Source: Bacillota bacterium (GTDB taxonomy: Bacteria > Bacillota > Bacilli > Paenibacillales > UBA4045). From it: DNA of 57,787 nucleotides. The stretch covers positions 1-57,787 of the forward strand of contig JAEZQY010000035.1 of NCBI GenBank assembly GCA_023441055.1, read 5' to 3'. Each line of letters opens with the position of its first letter. Position 1 is the first letter of the stretch. The notes beneath the pieces are model-generated. The model was not told the DNA's origin. It ran no database searches and worked only from the letters and a program-made list of their open reading frames with translations. This document shows, one piece after another, positions 53,201 to 57,787 of this stretch. The position numbers were made by a program, and so were the translations under genes.

Positions 53201-55232
53201 CGATTATGGGATTCTAGGTGGTACACTGGCCATCTACAATGAAGAGAAGGATGAATGGAAGCAATTCGACGATGTCGTGGAGGACCAAGCGATTATCGGA
53301 TTGGCGTATAAGGATGGCTTGCTGTATGGCGGCACAACGGTATGGGGTGGACTAGGCTCTGTTCCTACGCAGGCGCAAGCGAAGATCTTCGTATGGGATG
53401 TAGCGGCAGAGGCGAAGATCGCTGAATTCACGCCTGATATTCCAGGGATTGATGAATCGCCCAAGATGATCGGTGATCTCTCCTTCGGTCCAGATGGCTT
53501 GCTGTGGGGCGCTGTGGATGGCACGATCTTCGCGCTTGATGTGGAGACGCGAGAGGTCGTGAAGAGCAAGATGATCCGTCCGAGCGTATATAACTCTAGT
53601 AAGTGGAAGCCGTATCAGATCAGTTGGAGTCCGGATGGCATGCTGTACACAACCCTGTCGCGCAAGCTCATGGTCATTGATCCTGAGACGCTGCAGTATA
53701 AGGTGTTGGACGACATCTTCGTAAATGATATGACGATTGGGATAGACGGCAGTATCTATTATGCCCCGGATGCAGGGACGAAGCTGTCGAGAATTGCTGT
53801 GCCGGAGACGGATGCGACATTGTCTGATCTTACTGTAGATGGTGAGACGATTGCTGGATTCAGCCCAGGTGTAACGAAGTATGAGCTGGCGTTGTCCGCA
53901 GACTCTGTCATTACGGCCGCAGCTACTCAAGCAGATGCAACAGTAGCGATACAAGTCGATGAAGCAGCTAAGCAGACATTGGTTGGAGTGACCGGTACGG
54001 ATGGTAAGTCCAAGCTGGTGTATACAATCAATTGGATAGAGGGGGGCGAGACCGGCGGCGGTGAAGTGCCTAAACCATCTCCGACATCGCCGGACGAGGA
54101 GCCTAAGGATTTGGCAGATCCAACCACGCAAGTCGTGAATGAACAGGATCTGCAACCGAATGAGAATGGCGCTATCGTGGTTGAGCTCGAAGCAGGACAG
54201 AACACCGCGCGATTGCCAATCCATGCGGGTGCAACTGTTGGTGAACAACCGATTATCATCAGCAGTGACGCTTATACCGTTGAAGTACCTGCTGAGGTTC
54301 TGAATCAACTGCAGGAGCTTGCAACTGACGAGGGCTTAGAGGGTGCTCAGATCGAGCTTAGCTTCGAGCCTGCTGAAGAGGAGACTAAGCAAGATGCGGT
54401 ACGTGCGGTTGCTGACGATTACAATGCGGACATTCAAGCGGCAAGTGAAGTGTATCGGTTCAACCTGTCTGTTATAGACAAGAATGGTGAACAGTCGAGC
54501 ATTGACCAATTCGATAAGCCAATTGCCATTTCGCTTGCGGTGAACGGAGAAGTGAATGAGGAGCTCATAGGAATCTACAGGATTGATGAAGATGGTGCTC
54601 TGACCTATGTGGGCGGTACAATTGCCGATAACCAGATTACGGTTGATATCACAGAAGCGGGCAATTATGTGGTGCTCGAGTTTAATAAGCAATTCGAGGA
54701 CGTTACAGATCAACACTGGGCTAACAAGACGATTAAGAAGATGGCGGCTATGTTGATCGCGCAGGGTGTGAATGCGAGCGAGTTCGCTCCACAGCGTGAT
54801 GTAACGAGAGCGGAATTCGTCTCATTCCTTGCACGGGCCTTCAATCTTGCGGCTGGCGCTGACGAAGCTGGACAATTCGCTGACGTGGATGCTGGCAAGT
54901 GGTATGCGAATGCCGTACAAGCAGCGTTCCAGGCGGGCATCATTAACGGTACGAGCAGGACTACCTTCTCGCCTGAGGATACGATAACGAGAGAGCAGAT
55001 GGCGATGATGCTGCTGAATGCCTATGCGTATCAGAATGGCGAGCAAGCAGCTGCGGCTGTCGGATCGGGCTTCGCGGATCAGAGCAGCTTCAGCGGCTGG
55101 GCGCGCGATGCGGTACAAGCGGCTCAAGGCCTTGGATTAGTGAACGGACGCGGGAATAATCTGTTCGTCCCACAGGGGCAGCTGACACGCGCAGAATCGA
55201 TGCAAGCGATACTGAATTTGTTGCGTAAGTAA
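50268..55232 (+). CDS. SLH surface protein: duplicated carbohydrate-binding modules, beta-propeller, SLH triplet
   Basis: 1654 residues from ATG 50268 (GAGGTG 6 nt upstream, then a standard signal peptide ending 'MYALADS'). Two almost identical modules (about 40-201 and 210-371, beginning 'VVN(S/P)GFESALVGDAIPGWS') and a third diverged one (376-528). A beta-propeller spans ~535-1180 ('DGLLYGGTTVWGG', 'HQDRPFA'). Next is a cadherin-like beta-sandwich (~1183-1256, 'TLSDLTVDGETIAGFSPGVT') and a region of unknown fold. Three SLH motifs end the protein ('RDVTRAEFVSFLARAF', 'DTITREQMAMMLLNAY', 'GQLTRAESMQAILNLL'). Same plan as the 1530-residue protein at 29699-34291. Cell-wall-anchored glycan binding or processing is inferred. 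Confidence 0.9.
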   Translation: MKMSTMQRLLSIVLACAMVLSMFPMYALADSGRPGDPVVVNSGFESALVGDAIPGWSMVTTNTISTVTQSTYQAHSGEHSLFFNNPTNTEQLQIKSDKIAVMPGETYIAKAWVYVIQQTHSLGYEFHYWTADNTKASKPTDMNLFGKGTIPLNQWTEIQYQITVPDDATQVELRFNSGMAATSTVVYIDDVSLVLPEPVAPVEPLAPVVVNPGFESALVGDAIPGWSMVTTNTISTVTQSTYQAHSGEHSLFFNNPTNTEQLQIKSDKIAVTPGENYIAKAWVYVIEQTHSLGYEFHYWTASDTKASTASTFKNFAKGTIPLNEWTEIEVEFTVPADATQVELRFNSGKAATSTVVYIDDVSLVLPELAAPPMPEHIQNAGFEAELVGGHIPNWTLGAGTAGALTLSTDRVNSGTKSLHLVDNDTVLGTRVISDGFQVIGGESYIASVYVNVVNQSHNIVYEIYYYDAAGAQVGFKQELFGTLALGTNVWTQMRMFTDAPADAVYAKAAFFSGGISNTEAYFDDVALDIIPKEQPLDREYGAAVNLGDMVSVSLGQAGAIQTNSLGENEVYFVSNGLPGTLSVLDAETGALKFSQEIPNTEATWAITIGPDQNVYFASTMNGVIYRYLPAEKRVETVGVNPSDNWVWDLEATADGKLYGGTYKDKAGGKVFEYDIATGQFRDYGVVKAGQDYVRGIGVHGDYIYAALGTNVHLYKIHRETGVKTEINIPGYTGTVNTMADAWVFGDKLFASVSTVNMVVLDLNTEEVLNQFQYSNMISEPNPANPNEIYFKYLMDFFKYDMSTNKVTPIELPFPLPDTTRVKDMSWITLTGGEKAGETVLAMVTQYGEYFLYDPADGAMEAVTLAIDPQPVRVQALKTGPMDGRLYLGGYQRGMSIYNPFEDRIDLNISSFAQPEGIGFLNDYVYYGTYVGSIMYKFDPRQEAALNVNPQFVYDITNHQDRPFAIESGGGRLYVGNVADYGILGGTLAIYNEEKDEWKQFDDVVEDQAIIGLAYKDGLLYGGTTVWGGLGSVPTQAQAKIFVWDVAAEAKIAEFTPDIPGIDESPKMIGDLSFGPDGLLWGAVDGTIFALDVETREVVKSKMIRPSVYNSSKWKPYQISWSPDGMLYTTLSRKLMVIDPETLQYKVLDDIFVNDMTIGIDGSIYYAPDAGTKLSRIAVPETDATLSDLTVDGETIAGFSPGVTKYELALSADSVITAAATQADATVAIQVDEAAKQTLVGVTGTDGKSKLVYTINWIEGGETGGGEVPKPSPTSPDEEPKDLADPTTQVVNEQDLQPNENGAIVVELEAGQNTARLPIHAGATVGEQPIIISSDAYTVEVPAEVLNQLQELATDEGLEGAQIELSFEPAEEETKQDAVRAVADDYNADIQAASEVYRFNLSVIDKNGEQSSIDQFDKPIAISLAVNGEVNEELIGIYRIDEDGALTYVGGTIADNQITVDITEAGNYVVLEFNKQFEDVTDQHWANKTIKKMAAMLIAQGVNASEFAPQRDVTRAEFVSFLARAFNLAAGADEAGQFADVDAGKWYANAVQAAFQAGIINGTSRTTFSPEDTITREQMAMMLLNAYAYQNGEQAAAAVGSGFADQSSFSGWARDAVQAAQGLGLVNGRGNNLFVPQGQLTRAESMQAILNLLRK
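50386..51380 (+). repeat. 510-bp tandem duplication inside the SLH gene
   Basis: Two copies, about 50386-50870 and 50896-51380, offset by exactly 510 bp (170 codons). The first ~230 bp of each copy differ at only a few positions, while later parts have diverged more. Recent duplication or gene conversion of one carbohydrate-binding module. Confidence 0.9.
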
Positions 55233-55297
55233 GTAGACATAGAGCCATGACAGTGCGATTTTACGAGAACTGATATCGAGAGGGTTCCTGTAAGTTC

Positions 55298-55327
55298 TTG
55301 ACGGTTTTCGGTGAAATCTACTATACT
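55298..55327 (+). promoter_or_regulatory. Predicted sigma-A promoter driving the riboswitch leader
   Basis: TTGACG (55298-55303), 18-bp spacer, TATACT (55322-55327). Expected start near 55334, about 15 nt before the riboswitch P1 stem. Confidence 0.75.
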
Positions 55328-55348
55328 AATGGTAGTTATATTCATAAT

Positions 55349-55463
55349 TTTTCCTAGTGCGACAATGCTCACGATAATAGCAAACTTGCTGAAAGGCAAG
55401 GACGCAAAGCCACGGACCTAAGGAGAATCGCTCTATGGCCGCCGGGTTGCCGAAATAGGAAGA
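55349..55463 (+). ncRNA. c-di-GMP-I (GEMM-I) riboswitch
   Basis: Matches the GEMM-I core almost base for base: CACGATAATAGCAAAC, a GAAA-tetraloop hairpin (CTTGCTGAAAGGCAAG), GGACGCAAAGCCAC, then CTAAGG, and TATGGCCGCCGGGTTGCCGAA, i.e. both receptor strands and the ligand-binding purines. P1 pairs 55349-55356 with 55456-55463. The 3' strand of P1 (AGGAAG, 55457-55462) can alternatively pair with CTTCCT (55479-55484), the left arm of the downstream terminator. Ligand-stabilised P1 would free the terminator, predicting an OFF switch. Confidence 0.95.
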
Positions 55464-55477
55464 TTGTCTTTCATTAT

Positions 55478-55522
55478 GCTTCCTTGATGGCGATGGTCGC
55501 CCTCAGGGAAGCTTTTGTTCTT
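55478..55522 (+). terminator. Intrinsic terminator of the riboswitch expression platform
   Basis: Outer arms GCTTCCTTGA and TCAGGGAAGC (one G-U), inner arms GGCGA and TCGCC, then TTTTGTTCTT. It lies between the aptamer and the LuxR-type gene, whose start is about 45 bp further on. Confidence 0.9.
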
Positions 55523-55568
55523 ATATGCGCATACGACCTGTTGAGGATTAGAAGGGATGTGGGTAGCG

Positions 55569-57617
55569 ATGGATAACCGTATCGCAGTAGCCGAACGCCT
55601 GCAGCAATTATTCGCTGAATCATCAGGGCACTCCATATGGATCATGGATCAGTCCGGCAAACTGATCGCATCACCTGTATTCGCATCAGACACGGATCGG
55701 GTCAACTACGAGAAAGTTGGACATACGATTAAACCGATGACATCATCGCTGCTTCGATATGGACTTGCTGACGGTCCAGTGTTAATGGATATGGGGGATT
55801 CGGAGCATCAGATCGTGACCTCGGTCATTCGGAATCATCTTCGTCAGTTCTATTACATCTGTGTCGGGCCCATTCGGGTCGAAGCGGACAAGACGGATCT
55901 GATTCGACGCGCGGCGCAATTCGCGCAGCTGATGACAGAATACTTCAATCATGCGAACAATGACGCCAGAGATAAGGTGCGAGGACAAGCGATGGAGCTG
56001 CTCGCCGGTCGGATGCAGCAAGGCGGAATTGAGGTAAGCGAAGTGCAGGAATTCCTGCGACGGGCGGGTGTTGAGTATGATTTCCTAGGCTATGCCAGCC
56101 GTTCAGAGGACTTCCAGTTCAAGGTGACACAGACCGATGGTAAGCTTGGGGATAAATTGGAGGGAGCAAGCTTCTTCGCGGGAGAGGGCTATCTGGGGCA
56201 GCTCGTCATCTCCGGGCAGTCCAATTGGTGGCATTGCGCGGCAAGAGATCCCCGTCTGCGAATCTTCAATGAGCTTCAGATTCAACCGGAGCTATTATTC
56301 GCCTATCCAGTCAAGCGGGATCGATCCGTAGTGGGCTTGCTATTCTATGGGCTGGAGCATGGCTCGCCACACCCTAGATCGGACCTGCACATTCACTGGT
56401 GCAATCTGATTACTTCATTGCTCAGTGAAGGCATGACGCGTAGAATGCTTCAGGCTGATCTGGAGATACAGGTCACCCGGATGCGTACGCTGATGGAAGC
56501 AGTCAGCCTCCTATCGAATGCCAATGAGTTAATCCGGGCGATGTATCTGGTAATCGATATCACATTGACCTTGATTTGTGATGCGCAAGCCGCGATATGT
56601 CTGATTAAGAATCCGGATACCGGCAAGATCAAGATGGTATCACGAGGCTTGGCCGAGGATCGTGCCGAGCGGTATGCGCAGGCACTCACGAATAAGTATC
56701 TGCAAGCTGGCGCAGCCTCGATGACTGGACTAGGATCAGAGTCGCTGGAAATCCGAACCGTGCACACTCGGGTTATTCGCTATCAGGATCAGGTACTCGG
56801 TGTGCTCGGTGTAGACCTATCGGAAGGTGAGCTGACCGCCGATTCTGAATTGCTCCTAGACAGCTTGACTACGCTGTCCGCAATTGCGATCAATCGATCA
56901 CAAGGCGAGATCAAATCCGATAAGTCAGTCGTTACGCTGCTGTATGATAGTATGCTGCAGCTCGATCCAGCGAGATCAGCAATCGTATCGACTTACCGTG
57001 AGATGGCCGGGCAATTCGGGGTCTATCTGCAGCTCAGTCCACAGCAGCTGCATAATATTGATGAGGCCGCAGCGTTATTGGCCTACGAGCTTGAGTTCCT
57101 GGAGGCAGTGCCCATCCGGGAGGAGCTCATCCGCATATTGGAAGGCTCTCGGGCACTGGATAAGGAACAGACAGGAGCGCAGTCCTATCCGCTGGAGTCG
57201 CAGGTTCTCCGTGTCGCCTGCTGTCACGTCGATCGTGGGAAGACAGCCTCAAGCGACACTCAATCATCGTCAGACATTGACAAGCAGTTCCAAGCCTTCC
57301 TGATATATAGGGAGATGATGAGCAGAGAGCTGGCTGCCAGCGGCCTTCGGGAGGACAGCTCGGCAGTAGGAGCCGCGCGGGATAGCGAAGAGCTGGCATT
57401 CGCAGCCTTGTCACCGAGAGAGATGGATGTGCTCAAGCTGATCGCCGAGGGCAGTAATAATAAGGCGATTGCGGAGGCATTGTTCATCAGTGAGCACACG
57501 GTTAAGAATCATATCACGAATATATTCAGTAAGCTGGGCGTTACTGATCGCTCGCATCTGATCGCGCTGGTGTATCAGCAGCGGCATCACCCGCGGATAG
57601 CCGGCGCCCTGGACTAG
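55569..57617 (+). CDS. GAF-containing LuxR-family transcriptional regulator under riboswitch control
   Basis: 682 residues from ATG 55569; ATG 55557 abuts the ribosome site GAAGGG and is too close. The N-terminal ~130 residues resemble a PocR/GAF-type sensor ('ERLQQLFAESSGHSIWIMDQSGKLIA'). One or two further GAF-like regions span ~180-470 ('LLSNANELIRAMYLVIDITLTLICDAQAAICLI'), then a helical linker and a LuxR HTH at ~613-675 ('LSPREMDVLKLIAEGSNNKAIAEALF', 'SEHTVKNHITNIFSKLGVTDRS'). No membrane segment and no receiver domain, so it probably senses a small ligand directly. c-di-GMP should also lower its synthesis through the leader riboswitch. Target genes unknown. Confidence 0.87.
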   Translation: MDNRIAVAERLQQLFAESSGHSIWIMDQSGKLIASPVFASDTDRVNYEKVGHTIKPMTSSLLRYGLADGPVLMDMGDSEHQIVTSVIRNHLRQFYYICVGPIRVEADKTDLIRRAAQFAQLMTEYFNHANNDARDKVRGQAMELLAGRMQQGGIEVSEVQEFLRRAGVEYDFLGYASRSEDFQFKVTQTDGKLGDKLEGASFFAGEGYLGQLVISGQSNWWHCAARDPRLRIFNELQIQPELLFAYPVKRDRSVVGLLFYGLEHGSPHPRSDLHIHWCNLITSLLSEGMTRRMLQADLEIQVTRMRTLMEAVSLLSNANELIRAMYLVIDITLTLICDAQAAICLIKNPDTGKIKMVSRGLAEDRAERYAQALTNKYLQAGAASMTGLGSESLEIRTVHTRVIRYQDQVLGVLGVDLSEGELTADSELLLDSLTTLSAIAINRSQGEIKSDKSVVTLLYDSMLQLDPARSAIVSTYREMAGQFGVYLQLSPQQLHNIDEAAALLAYELEFLEAVPIREELIRILEGSRALDKEQTGAQSYPLESQVLRVACCHVDRGKTASSDTQSSSDIDKQFQAFLIYREMMSRELAASGLREDSSAVGAARDSEELAFAALSPREMDVLKLIAEGSNNKAIAEALFISEHTVKNHITNIFSKLGVTDRSHLIALVYQQRHHPRIAGALD

Positions 57618-57623
57618 AGATCA

Positions 57624-57658
57624 ATCACCATTGGTTCGCGAGAACTGGTGGTGATTTT
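57624..57658 (+). terminator. Intrinsic terminator after the LuxR gene
   Basis: Arms ATCACCATTGGTTC and GAACTGGTGGTGAT (14 bp with G-U pairs), 4-nt loop, then TTTTC. It ends about 5 nt before the group II intron. Confidence 0.85.
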
Positions 57659-57662
57659 CTAT

Positions 57663-57787
57663 GTACGCCCAGCATGGGCGTCATCTCTAGGGTGAAAGTC
57701 CCGAACGGGGGCTGGCGAACGCCTACCGTTAGCCAAGGGCAAGGGTGTCCGTCGCGAGGCGGAATCTGAAGGAAGCCGGAGGCAAAT
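57663..57787 (+). mobile_element. 5' end of a group II (class C-like) intron, truncated by the window
   Basis: The sequence from GTACGCCCAGCATGGGCG through CTAGGGTGAAAGTCCCGAAC, GTTAGCC, GCAAGGGTGTCCG and GGAATCTGAAGGAAGC follows the domain I sequence of the Oceanobacillus iheyensis group IIC intron closely. Class C introns insert right after intrinsic terminators, and this one begins about 5 nt past such a stem. The second and third bases (GTACG instead of the usual GTGYG) differ from consensus. The reverse transcriptase/maturase gene would lie beyond the window. Confidence 0.9.

Noticed and set aside
53352..54308. 318-codon minus-strand frame opposite the SLH gene
   Set aside because: Arg/Ile/Leu-rich shadow of the propeller gene with no family resemblance or ribosome site.

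Overview
The window looks like chromosomal DNA of a Paenibacillus-type Firmicute (Paenibacillaceae). Evidence: several S-layer-homology (SLH) surface proteins, two LplB/YtcP-type sugar importers each encoded without its own ATPase, a membrane-bound AraC regulator, moderate GC, strong GGAGG-type ribosome binding sites and frequent TTG/GTG starts. I saw no rRNA, tRNA, CRISPR array, prophage or transposase gene. The only clear mobile element is the 5' end of a group II intron at the right edge.

Layout. (1) 1-3038: 3' part of an SLH surface protein, sharing a bidirectional terminator with a secreted DUF4832 protein on the minus strand. (2) 4659-15516: a tightly overlapping eight-gene operon for a Gram-positive Pel-type exopolysaccharide. 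It encodes an epimerase-PelD fusion, PelE, a DUF2194/PelA-like deacetylase, PelF and PelG, followed by a CotH kinase, a VTC (polyphosphate polymerase-type) domain protein and a DUF4956 membrane protein. (3) 15531-23286: membrane-bound AraC regulator, divergent sugar ABC importer, esterase, and an endonuclease/exonuclease/phosphatase-family protein. (4) 23602-29038: a large (alpha/alpha)6-type glycosidase and an unknown membrane-anchored protein. (5) 29132-35861, minus strand: a small membrane protein, a 1530-residue SLH protein with carbohydrate-binding modules and a beta-propeller, and a glutamate dehydrogenase. The last two genes have near-identical promoters with a 27-bp palindrome over the -10. 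(6) 36085-47070: second sugar importer with a deacetylase-like protein, DegT aminotransferase, cytosolic beta-propeller, alpha/beta hydrolase and a GntR-solute-binding-protein fusion regulator. (7) 47393-55232: LacI regulator, FAD oxidoreductase and a 1654-residue SLH propeller protein, with three copies of a GGAGCGCTCC operator. (8) 55298-57617: promoter, c-di-GMP-I riboswitch, intrinsic terminator and a GAF/LuxR regulator. (9) 57663-57787: start of a group IIC-like intron just after a terminator.

How it may work together (inference). Two parts of the window point to cyclic di-GMP. The PelD module keeps an RxxD inhibitory-site motif but has lost GGDEF catalysis, as expected of a receptor that activates Pel synthesis. 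The LuxR-type gene sits behind a c-di-GMP riboswitch whose alternative pairings predict that the ligand switches it OFF. The remaining genes look like glycan capture, import and processing, in which related beta-propellers occur both on the cell surface (two SLH proteins) and in the cytoplasm.
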